64,000 bases of DNA from Eremophila alpestris peregrina (lineage: Eukaryota > Chordata > Aves > Passeriformes > Alaudidae), in NCBI GenBank assembly GCA_009792885.1, contig WMCF01000032.1, forward strand, positions 6,428,589-6,492,588, written 5' to 3'. Shown in pieces: positions 23,161 to 37,069 of the stretch. Below the pieces are notes generated by a model that worked only from the letters and a program-made list of their open reading frames with translations, was not told the DNA's origin and searched no databases. The position numbers and the translations under genes were made by a program. The number at the start of each line of letters is the position of its first letter. Position 1 is the stretch's first letter.

Positions 23161-25550
23161 ATAATATCAGACATGGTAGGAGCCAAATAATTGCATTTAG
23201 GGCACGCACACAACACAAAAGGGAGAGCCACCTCCATTCACCACGGCTCTCAAACCCCAAAGACAAAACTTTCGCTGTACCAATGGGCTCTCAGCCTACT
23301 TAAAGGGCTAATTCCCAATTCCTGCAATATCCACTCAATCCTAGGAGCTGTCACCAGTGATTGCAGCTCCAGGACTGGTCCTGCCTCTCCACAACTCCAG
23401 CCAGGAAGAGGGGGGAGCAGCAGGGCTGGACAGCCTTTGCCAGTGGAGAAATCAAATGTTCCTCACACCACCTCTGTAACACAAAGAGCCCACAGGTGTT
23501 TGGCCACTGCACTGTGTGACCAGCTGAGCATTCTCTGCCCAGAGTGGTGAGTGTGCCCAGCACAATGCCACTGACAGCTTGTTCCTTTGTCTCTGCTGAG
23601 CACAGCTCTTGCCTCATTATTATTTTTTTTTTTTAATTTAAGGGTCTTTAATTGAAAAAAATTGTGTAACATCTGTGGCTGCTTCACAACACCTGTGTGT
23701 GACAGGGCTGATTTCCAGCAGTGATTGTCACAGCATTCTCATCTGGGCAATGCTGAGTCAGTGCTGTGTGGCCTCCTCTGAACTGCTCAGGCAAGAACGA
23801 TCCTTGGAGAGCACGTAATTAACACGTGATGGAAAACAAGGTGCTGAGGAAAAAAACGTGAAAGACGTCCCCTTTAAAAGGGGAAAGCTTGGGATGAGCA
23901 GGTGATGAGTTTGCAATGGTTCACCTGAAGAAATGCTGCTGGCACTCAGAAGGAGAGCTGAGCTGCCAACCCAGCTCAGGTGTTATGGTAAGAGGAGGTG
24001 GCAGAGGGGATTTGGCCTTTCCATCAGCATTTTGGGCAGCGTTTGCACCCCAATTTTTGCTGGGCCACCTTGTGATTGCCTCCAGCTCTAGCCCAGGAGC
24101 TGCCTGCTCCTCTTGCAGCAGCCCTTGACAGCAGCACTGCTACAGCAGTGACACAGTGCTCTGGGATTTGCTGAGCCCTGAGGGGGCTGCTGGCAGCAGG
24201 AATACAAACTGCCCTTCTGCCATTTACACAGCCGCTGTGGGGACCTGCCCTGCTCACTCCTGCTCTGACAAGCATTTGCACATTTGCAGCATCCCAGATG
24301 TGGCTGGGAAATGCCACCGCCTGTGCTGTGGCATCAGGCACGAGGAGCTGCCACAGCCCTGGCTTTGCCAGCTGTGGACAGTGAACCCAGCAGGCAGCAG
24401 ACACCCCCAGATGGCTGAAAGCCCAGAATCCTTCTCCTTCCTTGTAAGGTCTGGAGGTCCAGCACCGCCCAGGTAGTTTTTATCACCAGTAAGAGGATCC
24501 TGAAGTTCACTTTGGTGTTACCACCCAAATCCTCATGATTTTGACAGCCTTGAGTGCTGCCTACCGAAAGCTGCCTCCTTGCAGCATCTCCCAGGGCTTG
24601 CTGTGCAGGTGCTGGCTGTAAGAGTCTGGCTGTTCAGGAAGCACAGAGCAGCCTGGGAGGCTTTACAGGTGCCTCTTACATTTCCACATGCTCGTGACAA
24701 AGCTGCTTGGTAGCATGAGTGAGCGAGGAGCAGCAGGGACACGGCTCTGGCTGTGCACAGGCTGAGGTTTCTTCCTTGCAGGAGCCTCCCTGTACAAAGC
24801 TGGAGGAGGTTTTATCCACTGCTCACAGCTCTGGGAAGCTCAGGCTGCCCTGAAATCCCTCTTCCCACTGTGAGTCGGTAAATAAATAAAGTCCTGCTCC
24901 CTGCTGAGCTCGGTAATGGCAACAGGGCTGCCAGGGCAGCAGACAAGCAGGGCTGGCAGGTAGAAAGCAGGGGCCAGCTGAGCGGTTTGGGCAGGGAATA
25001 AAGGAGCAGCAGTGCAAACATTTCCATGTCCTGCCCCCTTGTCACTGCAGCTTGGCAACACCCCCGTGTATCACGGGCTTTTTGAGCAGATTCCCCCTTG
25101 CACGTCCTGGGAGCAGCCCCCACTGCTCTCCCCTTCGGCACAGCAGCAGCGTCCTGCCCCCTCCTCCCTCATGTGTTCAGGCTAAGAATTCCCCTCATCT
25201 CTCACAGCACATTAAAAAAAAATCAATGTAATTACACAGCAAACATTAATTATGATCAGAAAATGCAGCTGAGAGGGATTGATCTGGAGGAGGGTGGCAG
25301 CCAGCCACCAAATTACTGAACACCAAATCAGTAGGGTTGGTCCAGACAGCAAAGCATCCTTAGTGACACGTGGCTTGACCATGCCAGTCTCTGGTTTCTT
25401 TGACTGGCTCTTCCAGTTTGTGGCATAAGGCAAACTGAGAAGTGGGTGAATGTAATGTGTTTGTAGATGTATCCAGGTGCCCCTGGTATGGCTGCCAAGA
25501 GGACATGAGGCAAGAGAAAGCAAACTGCTTGTCTCAACCTGGTAATCCCC
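23161..25550. other. Non-coding, no recognised element
   Basis: Ordinary mixed sequence. T-rich run at 23624-23640. A minus-strand frame of 126 codons at 24024-24404 has no domain. Nothing recognised. Confidence 0.55.
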
Positions 25551-26350
25551 AGGACATGGCTAATCCTGCTTGGGGTGAAACTTCATCCCTGCTGTGGAGG
25601 TGACCTCCATGCAGATGCTTCCTCAGTTGGTTGTTGAAGCTCTCCTGGGGACAGGACTCCCACACACTCCCTTTACAGCCTGCACAGGCTCTCAGCCAGC
25701 CTTGTCCTTGGGAAGCTTTTCCTGAGCATCTAACCCAAGACCTCTTGGCTGCAGTTTAAGCCTATTACAGCTTGTCCAACCCCTGACCAATTGATCAGCA
25801 TCATTTTTGTAACTGTTTTTTTCCGCAGTGATGAATGTTACACATCCTGCCTCCAGTTGTCTCAGTCCTGGAGCACAAACCAGCTCTCTCAGTCCATCTT
25901 CCCTGGGGCATGTTTTCAAAACTCTGTGAACTCACTCAATTTGTCTGACTCTTTCTTAGAGTTGTGATGCCAAAGCCTGGAGATATATGTCTCCAGCTGA
26001 TGCATCGCTAGCACTAAATAGAGCCAAATAAATTACCTCACTGCCTTCTATCTGAAACTATTAATACATCTGTGGGCAAGATGTGCCTTTGCTCTCCCTT
26101 TCCCAAGCAGCAGGTTATTGTCTGCTGCTCAGTTTGAGGGCTACTCCATTGCTTGAGTCACTCTCCTGCTGGCTTACCAGTCCTTCCCCATCTTATAGCT
26201 GCGATTTTGATATTGCCTTCCTAAGTGCAACTCTTTGCACTTGACTTTATTGAATTTCAGTGTATTGATTTCAGGCCATTCCTCCAATTTATCAAGATCA
26301 TTTTGCTCTGAGGAATCTGGCAGCAGCTTGTCTTATATCTGCTCTGTTGA
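25550..26350 (-). repeat. Old CR1 LINE fragment, reverse orientation
   Basis: In plus-strand order the region matches the reverse complement of avian CR1: AGCTTTTCCTGAGCATCTAA with CCAAGACCTCTTGGCTGCAG and TTTAAGCCTATTACAGCTTG near 25710-25775, then further right (the more 5' part of the element) GCAACTCTTTGCACTTGACT, TTATTGAATTTCA and CCAATTTATCAAGATCATTT near 26225-26310. Both blocks are in the order and spacing expected for one element of about 800 bp. It is highly diverged, and the middle is barely recognisable. Confidence 0.65.
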
Positions 26351-29300
26351 CAAAAGGTCTTTAGACCTCAGGGCTATCAAGCCAGAGCTTTGCATTAGTC
26401 TCGAAAATAGTCAGAAAGAACCACATGGGAGGCATGGGGACAGGGGCAGGTGGAAGTGACAAGACTGGCTCACACAGAAACAGCCCCACGCTGCCATCTC
26501 AGCCAGGCAAGGAGCAGAAGCAAGAGGAGGAGACAGAAGGAGCAAGATGGAAATGCTAATGGGTCCCCAAGGGTGAGAGCAGGGATACCTGCTGAGAGAT
26601 TCTGGGACCCTGCAGCAGCCCTGGGGACAGCCCTGGAGCAGGAGGATGGAGGGGAGGTGAGCACTGGGGTTTAATGGTCCCTCTTTCCTTTCAGGTCAGC
26701 TGTGATGAGCTGCCCTGTTCCCACCTGAGGGCTGGCCAGCAGACTGGGAGAAACCCTGCAGCATCAGGCATTAATGGCACTATTTGGGGACAGGAAAACT
26801 GCAGTAAGATGGAGACAGAAGTCCACCCTGGTGTGCACAAACCAGGTCAGATGGTTTTACTGTTGCTATTTTATTATTATTATTATTAGTATTACTCAGA
26901 GGTTGGAGGGCTCCACTCTTTAAGGCAGAGAAAGAGTCTTGGGAAGCTGCTGCTTGTCCTGGGGTGGAAGGAGCAGCTCCCAACCCTTCTGCTTGGGCAC
27001 ACTGCAGGAGCACAAGGCTTTGGACAAATGTTACGGATTTACATCAGCATCCACCTTCCCACCACACTCTCCTCCCTCTACTTCTCCCACCAGCTTGCCA
27101 ACAGCCCCTTCCTCTGCCTCCTCCTCCAGCTCCTCGGGAGGGCTACAGTTCAGTCAACAATTACCCACACACCGGGAGGAATTTCCTAGAAAACTTTGCA
27201 GAAAAGCACCTCCTGCAGAGCCGCTTCCTGCTAGGTCCCCATTCTCCTGTGGAGGGCAGGTGAAGCAGCTGCTGGCACAGCGGGAAGGCTGGGAAAGCAT
27301 CGGGAGGGAGCTGCCAGCAGCCCTGGGGAGGGGGCAAGGCAGAGGCGTAATGGAGGGGCTGGAACAGCTTGGGAGAGGGCAGTGGAAATGGTTTCCGTGG
27401 GAAAAGGCTGGCAAGCCTCGACTGGAAAAAGGATAGGAAGGAAGAGGCAGCAGAATTCTTCTGGGTATGGAGGTCATGAGGAGAGAAGAGGAGCAAGGTT
27501 TGGGTGAAGCCCTGGCAGCCACAGGAGCTCACCTGGGCTCTTGCCATGGTAATGATGCAGACACAGACATGTGATAAGCCCTACTCTGCACACACTTTAA
27601 AATCTAAGTAGCTTATGAATAAGTAATAATCCCTTATTCCCAGAGCCATAATCTATATTTAATTAAGAAAATAACTAAACGGTGGCAGTAAAAGGGGCTG
27701 TGTGGGGAAATGGAGAGAGGAGCACTGTCAGATAAGCTGCAGTGAGACAGGGAACAAACAGCAGCCTCAGCATGGCAGAGGGAGCAGAGCTGTGGCCTCC
27801 AGCTTGGCTGCAAACACAAGGTAACCTGGCCTTCAGAACACCTGTCTGCACCAAAATCTGCCTCAGGAAGCTTCTTGGGTCAACAGTTGAGCTGCAGTTG
27901 GCCAAGAGGCACTCAGTCATCCACATGCAAGTTGTGAAATCTCCTGCTGTTCAGTGAGTCTGGACTGTGCATGGAGAGCAGGGCACAGAAGAGCCAAAGC
28001 AGCCCCCACACCCTGGATGGGAGCATTCAAAAGAGCCTTCAACACTGCCACAAAAAAACTGCCTTACAACGTTTCTGTGCTCAGTGTCCAAAGTCTCCCA
28101 ATGCCTGCCATTGGCAAATCCAAGGCAGCCCTGCAGCTGAGCAGCACACAGGGCTGGCCAGCTGCTAGCCTGCAAGGGGCCATGCCAGCCCAGGGCTGGG
28201 CCAATGCCCAAAGCATGTAGAGATGTTCATGTAATGTCTACAGGAGCTTGTCAGCCCAGGCCAGAGCCCACAGCAGTGCTCTGCTGGATCCCTCAGTGCA
28301 CCCCTGGGACCACCATCCTTCTCAGTATCACCCCATGGGCATTGGCTGCTTTTTCAGGGGTCTTTGCCAGCTTGGAGCCAGGACTGGAGCTTGGCTTTTC
28401 CCCTGTGTCTGTGCTGATGTGAGCATTGATCACACCCTACCCTGGGCAAGAGAGAAGAAGCTGGACAGCAGTGTGGCCATGGATAGTCCAAACACTCAGC
28501 ACCTGTGTCCAGAGCCCTTCCAGCCCCACCAAAAACGCATCACAGGTACATCCCCAGATCTTTCCCCTCCTGGAACCTTTCACCAGTTCCCCAAAGCATG
28601 GCTGCAGCCTTGCTCTTTTAACTCTGTTTTACTTCTTATTCCACCCATGGAGTCTGCAGGTGACAGATACCCCTCTGCTTCCTTGGATTGTAGTAGTGGA
28701 AATGACAGCACGTTTTAAAAGCTGGGTTAAAGAGGAGAAAAAAAAATCTCAGTCCACATACTGTACATTATAAATAGACCGTCTGGTCTTTAAATTGAAA
28801 AACAGCAATAATCACTGCTAAGAGCCTGCTGAACAAAACCCGCCTTATTACCACTGGGACAAATTCATATTTACCAAAAGAACACAAGTATTTTTTAAGC
28901 TGCTCTTGAGCTCCCTAAGTTGCTAATGTCTTGCTGCTTCCCCTCACGGCGGGCCCTGGGAGTGGTGACACAGAGCCACAGGAGGGACGTGTGGGCAGTG
29001 CCAAGTGGGGGCAATCCTTTCAGCTGTGGGCAGGAGAGGGGAAGGTGATTTGGAGCAGGCTCTCAGCTATGCCAGGCTGCAAAGAGAGATGCCATCAGGT
29101 TTTTGGGGTTTTTTTTAGCTGCAGTCTTTTCCTCTAAGTGCTGTTTTATGGTAGGAGGTCTGGAGAAACGTGGGTGGGGAAACCTGGTGGAGATGAGGGG
29201 CAGATATGGGACAGGCTGTGTTTCAAGCCATTCAGGCAAGCCTGTCTTTCCATTGCTTGAAGGAACAGAGAAAAGCACAACTTTAGGAGGACGTGGTGTG

Positions 29301-32300
29301 CACAGAGCCCACCAGCACAGAGTGGGCAGCTGTTCCTGTGAAGGCACTGCTGAGAGGTGAAGGAATGGTCCAGGGCAGCTGGGTAAGCAGGTGTAAGATC
29401 TGCAGGGACTTCTTGGATTTGGATTATCAAGGAGGATAACAGATATAACTACCTCACTTTCCCATCACAGCTGTCACACTGCTGATAGCAAGGTCAGGAC
29501 ATGGGCAATAAATGCACTGGGGGAAGAGCAGGGATGGGATCCCCAAATCTGCCTGTCCTCCACTTCTTTACCAAAGAAAAGTGACCAGGGCAGGGAGATG
29601 GGCCAGCAGAAACTGCCATGGGAGCAGGATGCATCATCAGTGGGATGAAGGGCATTGCTGCCAGGCCTCAGGCTGTCCTGAGGGTGCAGAGCAGGCTGAG
29701 TTCTCATACAGCACAGACACAGGGAAGGAAAATCAAAGCAGCCCCATGCCAAGCTCCTGAGATGTTCCCTTCCTCTCTTCCCAGGCCATAGTACAGTGAG
29801 ATCACTAGAAGCTGGCTGCTAAATCTGATCTGTCCTGTGCTTTGGGAACAGCAAGGGACCACAGGAGCCATCAACAAGCTGCCAAGGTGGCTGCCAAGCC
29901 AGAGCCAGGAGCATGGCTCGAGCAGGTGGAGGATTGGAGCTGCTGCAGGTAACACTCTTTAATCTGGGTTTTGGTCCCTGAATCACAGGGCTGGACAGCA
30001 TTAGCCACCACTGATTTGGAGCCAACATCTGAATGACTGCAGAAGAAACTCACCCTTGCTGGGAGCCTGCCTGGGCACTGTTTCAGGCACAGCTGCCAGC
30101 GGGCTCATGCAGTTGGCCTGTCCATGATCAGCACAAGTGATGTGGGACTGACTGACAGCGTTCCACAGCCCTGGCCACAGCAGCAGAGCAGAGCTCTGGA
30201 ACAGCCCTGCCCTGGGAGATGGGGCTAAGTGGGTCTTCTCTCTGCTGTAGAGCTGTAGAGAGGGAAAGGAGGGATGGAGGAGGTTGAGTATAGATGCCTC
30301 AGCATTTCAGGGCTTATTTAAAATGAACACTTCAAGGTTCACCTCATGTGACGAAGCAGCTCCAGCTTCTGACAGCAGAGAAGAAGCAGCTGCTGTCCCA
30401 GGGTCCCGGCAGAGGGATGGAAACCCCAAGCATGAGATCCAGAGAGCTGCTACAAGCAAATCCATGTGGCAACATCAGAAAGCCATGCTGGGGCTGAGCT
30501 CACAGACAGACAAGCTTAGCCCTCAGAGAGCAGGGAATTGCTGTCTGTCTGTGTCTCCCCCTGTTTTCCCTGATTTTATTGTGTTTTGTTTAATTGAATC
30601 ACACACACACATGCACATAAAGCCCCAACTCGTGGTGTAAAGTCTGTGAGGAAATGAGCAGCAAATTAACGTTCCAGGAGGAGCAATGCTGAGCAAACAC
30701 ATGACACTCAGACGAGCTGTGAGCAGGAGGAAACAGGGGTAACTAGCAGAGAGGGAACTGCAAAAAGGATTTTCCTAGGGGAAATGGAGCCCAAAGAAAG
30801 CAGAACAAGGGAAGAGGAGGGAAACCTGAGAGGAGGAGTGAGAGGACAGCACAGATGATGCTGGTGGTTCCTGAGGTCACTGTGCCCAAACTCTCACTGA
30901 TCCCTGTGTGGAGCAGTTCAGAGCACAGGGAGAGAAAGCTCACACAGCACTTCCCAGGCTCCTCATCCCCACAGAGCTGCACCCCAATGGCACCATCCAA
31001 ACCCTGGATGACCAGTGCAACCCTCAGCAGGGTATGAGCACAGTGCAGAGGGCAGGGACACAGAGGGGAAGGAGCATCTCCAGGACAGAGGTTTGTTTGT
31101 GCAGACAGGCAGCTCTCTTGCCTCTCCTCACCTCCCAGCTCACCCCTGCTCATGAGGGGCTGGGAGGGAGCACAGCACTGATCAGACACCCCACAAGATG
31201 AGGTGCTCTTCAGTACTGGAGAAGAGCAGGGTTAAAGGATTCAGATTATCCTGCCCAGGCTCGCTGTGACAGGCCTCACATGTGTTCAGTCACATCCAGA
31301 TATGAAGCCACTCTGGAAACCAAGACATTTATTCAAAGGAGCAGCAGCATTGCACACACATCTGCCTGTGTAAAGGAGAACTTCAAAAGGGCTGACAGAC
31401 ACAGAGCCCAGCAGTAACCTTTGGCTAATTAGCTGTCTTGAATTTCTTGCAGTTTATTTTTATACTTCTTGGGCTCTGAAATGCATTTACTGTAATGTCA
31501 GAAAGGCCATGGTAAATATAAAGCTTTCTAGCAATAAGTATATCCACCCCACTGAGCTTTTGGGACTGACAGCTCCAGCTTGGCGTGGGCCAGGTGAAAT
31601 GACAATGCTTTTCTGACGTTTTTGTCTTGCACAGGATTTACTGAGACTGTGCAGGTGGAAATGATAAAGGCACCTGGGGCAAAGCAGGTATGGGCATGGA
31701 GCACAATGAGCACAGAGCAGAGGGCACCTGTAATGGTGCTTTCCTTAGGTCAAATCACAAATGAGCAGAAAAGACAGAGAGGTGAGGAAGTCTGCAGGAT
31801 GCAAAGCCGTGAGCCAGCTCGCCAAGTAGAGGTGAGGTCAGGAAAAGCAGGCAGCCAGAAAGGTGGGAGTGATGCTGAACCTGCAGAGAGAAGCAGGTGA
31901 GACCCCATTCTAAGCACTAAGGAAATAATCAGTGGGAGCTGCACTGCTCAGAGAGCCTGTAGAAGCTACAGAGCTTTCCTGCTCCTGGACAGAGGAGAAA
32001 AAAACCTGGAAAGATGCTTTGGTTAGATCTCAGTCAACAAGGGACTTTCAAGTCCCACTGGGGTGGAAGATAACAGTGCCTGTTGAAGCAGGTCACTCTG
32101 CTCCCCACCCCAGCTGTGCTTGAGGTCAGTCTGTGCTCCACGTGTCACTGCACAGTGCCACAAACACCCTGTGGCCCTTGTCAGAGGGTTTGTGACTCTC
32201 ACTGAGACCTGGGCTTCCCTAACAAAATCAACTCCTCCATTCCTGGCTGACACGCCCTCCATCCCAGCAGCTCCTGCACTCCACAGACTCTGCACTGCTG

Positions 32301-35300
32301 AATTCCACTTGGCCAAGGTGCTGGGGCCAAGGTGTTGGGGTGTGCACAGCCTGAGACACTCCTGATTCCCTCTGCAGGGACACTCTTGAAGGGCACCTGC
32401 CTCTTGCAGGCTCCTGGGGCTGGGCACAGATGTGGGACCAGGCTGAGCTGCACTGTGGGGACCATGAAAGGTCAAGAAAACAGCTTCATTATCTCTGCAC
32501 TGTGATCTCCAGCACAAACCACTCAACATGTGGCTCTCCTTGGACTGTGCACAGAGAAGATCAGTGCAAAGAACACAGGCAAGAGACCAATGCATTAATG
32601 ATCAGAAATGAAGCAACACTCCTCTGCCCCGAGATATAGCAGGGAGAGATCTGAGTCCCTGCAGATGGGTGGCAGGCACCCAGGACTTCAAAAAGCCTCC
32701 CCTCCTCTGCTGCTGCTCCTCCTGCCTGGCTGGGTGTCAGTCTCAGGACTGCCCTGTGTACCAGCTGGGAGAACTCAGTGCCAATTAAAAACCAGGCTCT
32801 TGTATCCTTTGAACTGCAGAGAAACAAAACCCACGAAGTCAAACTTTGCCTTTTTTTTTTCCCCCAAATGATGTCAAGAGTTGAGGAGACAGAACAGTGC
32901 TGAGTGCAATTGCTGCTGAAAGCTGCTGGCTGTTTCAGTGTGCTTCTTGAACTCCACCAGAGCAGCTATGCTGGAGATGGTAACTGCAAATCTTTCATTT
33001 TAAGGGTCAAATCATTATAGACTCACTCAGGGAAGTTAATAGGAAGTTTACCTTTGACTCAGCTATGTAAAATCAACAAGAAATTCCCAACTGATCACAG
33101 TGATACACAGTTCCACCTCCAGTCCCAAGCATCCCTTCCTACAAGTCAAACTCGCATTTTCATTTTTAGACTCATTCTTAGACTTAGAGCTTGTGCTGCC
33201 TGATCAGAACCAAAATGTCTCAGATGGCTGGATTTTGGGACTGACTTCAGGCAGCACTCGATCTGAGTCTCTTCACCTAAGCTGACGTTCAAGTGTTTCA
33301 GGACTGAGCTCTCTGCTGGGATAATGCACCTACAAGACACAGCATGGCTCTGTTCAGGCCCTTGGTGTGCAGCTGGTTGGGCCCTGACTGCTCCTGAAAA
33401 TCCCTTTGGCAGACATGCAGCACCAAGCCCTGCCGCTATCAGCCCTTTTATTGCCCTTTTATTTACCTCTGACAGACGAGTGTGATGCCTGTGTAATCCC
33501 AGCCCTCTGGCGTGGCCAGAGCTGGGGCATGGTGCAGGGATCTTTTAAAGGAGTTGGTACCATTGAGGCAGGGAGGGTCCTGAGCTCATAGGTCATGCAG
33601 ATATACCTGAATCTACATTATTAATGCCCTGCACATGACAGCTGCTGGCTGTATCTACAGACTCCCTCCACTGAAGCCTCTCTCTGAGTCATGGCTGCGT
33701 AAAGCTCCTTGACAGACCTGGAGGATGAGAGATGTGGTAAAATCCCAAACATGAGTATTGCATCAAAGGTTCTGTGGTTATCAGAGCACAAATAACATCT
33801 CCCTCACAATTTCAGGGGCAGGAGTAGTGCCAAGGGCTGTCTAACCACCCTCCTGGAGCACAGGGTCCACAGCCAGGGGCCCAGTGTGTCAGGGGCAGTC
33901 TGAGATGCCCCACGGGGCTGCAGTGAGGTGGTCTGTCCATGCTGCTGGCAGAGGAGCTGGGGATATCAGCAAGGAGCTGGTGGGTGGACTTGAGTGGGAT
34001 TTCTCCTGCATGGAGAGCTCAGCAGGCCTCCACGCATGCCTGGCTGTGTCAGTCACTCTTGGTTTAGCTGACACACAGGAGAGCCTCATGTGAGACTTTG
34101 AGAGGATGCTGCACACCAATAATGGGAGATTGGCCCATGTGCCTTCACGGATGGGCAGAAGCAGAGGCACTGTGCAGTGCAAAATGAAGAGGGCTGGCTG
34201 GGACAGTCTCCCAGTGTCTCTTTTTTCATTGCCATCTTTCCTATTCTCCCCAGGCCTTTTCCCTGCTCTGAAGCTGCTGCTGCCCCAGCCACCCAAGATG
34301 AGTGAAGGATACATGAGCATCCTGATGGGCACAACAGCTACTCCCAAGAGCAGGTGCCCTGCACTGCCACGGGCATTCATTTACAGACAATCCTTGAGGC
34401 TGGGCAGGAGGTTTTCCACCCATATTTTGCTGGAGCTCTGCTCTGGGGGATAGCTGTGGCCCTGAGGAATCAGCACTGGGCTCCAAGGCAGGGGGACCTG
34501 CATGGGGAAAAGACCCCACTCTGGGAATAGACAAGGAGCAAGACATCAGGGAGGATCACTGTTTCTATGGTGGGTTTACTAGCAGAGAGCACTCTGCTCC
34601 TTCTAACTCCATCTCTCTGCAGAGAGTCAGTGACTCCTCCATCATGTATTACATTTTATTCTGTAAGTGCAAAGCAATTTCCACTGAGGCTAGGGACAGT
34701 GAAGCACAGAGAAAGAGGAGCATTATATCTCATCTTTCTTAAATCCCCACCATCCCAAAGGATCCTGGTGCCGTTTGCTTTACTTTCTATATGCATGCAC
34801 AGTTAATTAGCATTACCACAGAACTGCAGGTATCCTCAGACTTAGTAGAGGGAATATCTTGTAATAGAAGGGTAAGCAAATTGTTTCTGCTGTTTCCATT
34901 ACAGCCAACTTTGATTATCCAGGGTAATGGGATAACAGGGACAAAGCAAAAACATGGATAACATGAGACCTATGCAAATTAAGCTGGGGAAAAAAAAAAA
35001 AGTGATGCTGAGAGTAATGGAGGAAAGAAAGGTCAGTGATACTGATTAAGAGGCATGGAGATCCCTGTGTTAGCACTGCCTTAAGCTGACAAATCCATGC
35101 ACACTGGTATCCCTGGGCATGGTAGTTATGGAGCAAATCTATAGGGTCTGTCAGTGTGAGAGGGAAGCAGAGACATCCCCTGCACAGCAAAGCCAAGCTG
35201 CAGCAGAGGGAGGCGAATTGCATTAATGCCGAGCATTTCAAAGCCTCTGTGTGAGGGATTTGTCATTAAAATGAATAAGATTTGGGCACTCAACCCACCT

Positions 35301-37005
35301 CCTCCCTACATGAGCAGGAAGAAGCCCAATTTAAAGGTCAGCATCTTAATGGTTTTCGCTGCGTATGTACCAGGATAATTCCTCTCCAAACAGAAATGCA
35401 GCACCTCCTCGGTGAGCCACAGCCACTGTCTGAAGGAGCACAAGAGCATCCACAGCTGAGGAGGCACAGGAGTACAGACAGGTAAAGCTTCTATGTTAAA
35501 AGGGGGTGGGAACTTCATCTCCTTGCAATACAGCCCAAGATGAGGAAAAGGAACAGCACTGGAGTTCCTCTGTAGCCCCTCATCTCAGCAAAGGCCGGAT
35601 TCACTCCACTCTGTCAAAGGGGATGTTCAAATCCTTGGCACCAATATCGTGGAGGCAGCTCTGAAAAAGCTCTGGTGGTGGGTGGATAAAAAGGGCACCA
35701 GTGGAGATGAGACAGAAAGAAGAGAGGGAGGAATCTTAGAGGAAGAAGAATCTTCTTAATAGGTTTTTATTGATTTAACCCAAAGAGAGAACAGTAGGGG
35801 GAAATATATGCCATTTAAATGTAAACCAGCAATAAAAATAATCATTAGAGTCATAATCTCAATCTGTTAGCATTTTATGTAGAAAAGATCTTAATGGGAA
35901 GTATTTTCTGAGTAAACTATTTGCATTTACTTAGTATGAAGGAGCCTCTTAAATATAACTCAATCACTATTATGGACTTTTTTGCAGGGGCTGTTATCAG
36001 TACTCAGTTCTTGCAAGTGCCTGATGATTTCACAGCCCCTGAAGAGCCTGACTTGGCTGGCCCACCCCAGTTGGGATCTCCTGCCCATATCCCTGTGGAT
36101 GTTCCTGTTTCCATACTGGAAACACCTGTGGATTTCAGTGGCAGCTAGAAATCATCACTCTCCACACAAATGGTGATGTGACTTTGTGACTGGCCATCAC
36201 TTGCTCAGATCTTGTATGCTTTAACTGAGGAAAAGTAACTTCAGAGCACGTTTCCAGGCCCTGCATATTCCAGAAGAAGTGAGAACCACCTGACCATCCC
36301 TTTTAGCTTTCCTTCTTGTAAAAGAAGAGAAGAATGAGGGGTTTTCCCTCTGTGGAGGAGCTGCAGGGCTGGCAGTGAAGATGCAGGGCAGGAAACTCTT
36401 TCCTGGTGCAGGAGGGGAGATTGGATGTGTCCACCTGTATCTCAGAAGGAGCTTTTCTGGTCAGTGTCTTGTCCCCAAGATCAGTCCCTCTGGGGACACG
36501 GAGCTGCCCACGTGCAGGTGCTCAGGGGAGGTCACCATCCCCTGTGACTGCCACACCATGTGTATCTCAGCCACAAAGGAAGGGATAAATACCCTCTTCT
36601 GCCTTGGGACACCTTTTAATCTTCTTGCTAGATTTTCATACACTAGTCCAGACTCCTAGCTGGGCCAGGCATGACCTCATTCAGCATCCCATGCACAAAG
36701 GCAGCTAAAGCAAGGCTGCTGTTTTATTCCATGCATTAGTAGGGGCTGGGGATGCTCTCACTGATGGCACTGGGGGTTCTCACCACCCTGCAGCAGCCAT
36801 ACCTTACCCCAGAGGGAGGTGGACACCCCCTGGACCAGCATGCCCAGTGCTGGGAAGCTCATCAGCCCCTTGCAGAGCTGCTGGTGGCAGGACATTTGTG
36901 GGCAGCAGGTGCCAGAGCAGCAGCTCTCCAGGAGCCAGGAAACATCCAGGACTCCACACCAGCAGCTACCATGGGCAGAAGCCACTGCAGCTCCTGGAGT
37001 GGGCC
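26351..37005. other. Non-coding stretch with simple repeats
   Basis: About 10.7 kb without a supportable gene. It contains a (TTA)n tract at 26868-26888, an AT-rich block at 27590-27690, another at 28750-28900, a short (CA)n at about 30600-30610 and an AT-rich block at 35750-35940 with a perfect octamer ATTTGCAT at 35919-35926. Frames up to 190 codons (32023-32595, minus) overlap others and have no domain. Confidence 0.55.
26868..26888. repeat. (TTA)n microsatellite
   Basis: About seven consecutive TTA/ATT triplets, interrupted at the right end by AGTATTA. Confidence 0.9.
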
Positions 37006-37069
37006 TGGCCCTGTGTCCACAGCCTGGGGAGCTGCTCTGGCCCTGTATTCACAGCCTTGGGAGCTGCTC
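37006..37069. repeat. 32-bp tandem duplication
   Basis: Two 32-bp copies, 37006-37037 and 37038-37069, both start TGGCCCTGT and end GGGAGCTGCTC, with a few substitutions between them. The next bases (TGGCCC) start a third copy that does not continue. The period is not a multiple of three. Confidence 0.9.

Noticed and set aside
26939..27436. Plus-strand 165-codon frame rich in Ser and Pro
   Set aside because: Low-complexity composition from CTCC-rich DNA, with overlapping open frames on the other strand.
32023..32595. Minus-strand 190-codon frame
   Set aside because: No domain or signal, and overlapped by other frames on both strands; no splice or promoter context.
34625..34740. Possible third MIR-like remnant (GAGGCTAGGGACAGTGAAGC, CACAGAGAAAGAGG)
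   Set aside because: Only one block resembles the consensus, and the neighbouring blocks cannot be aligned.
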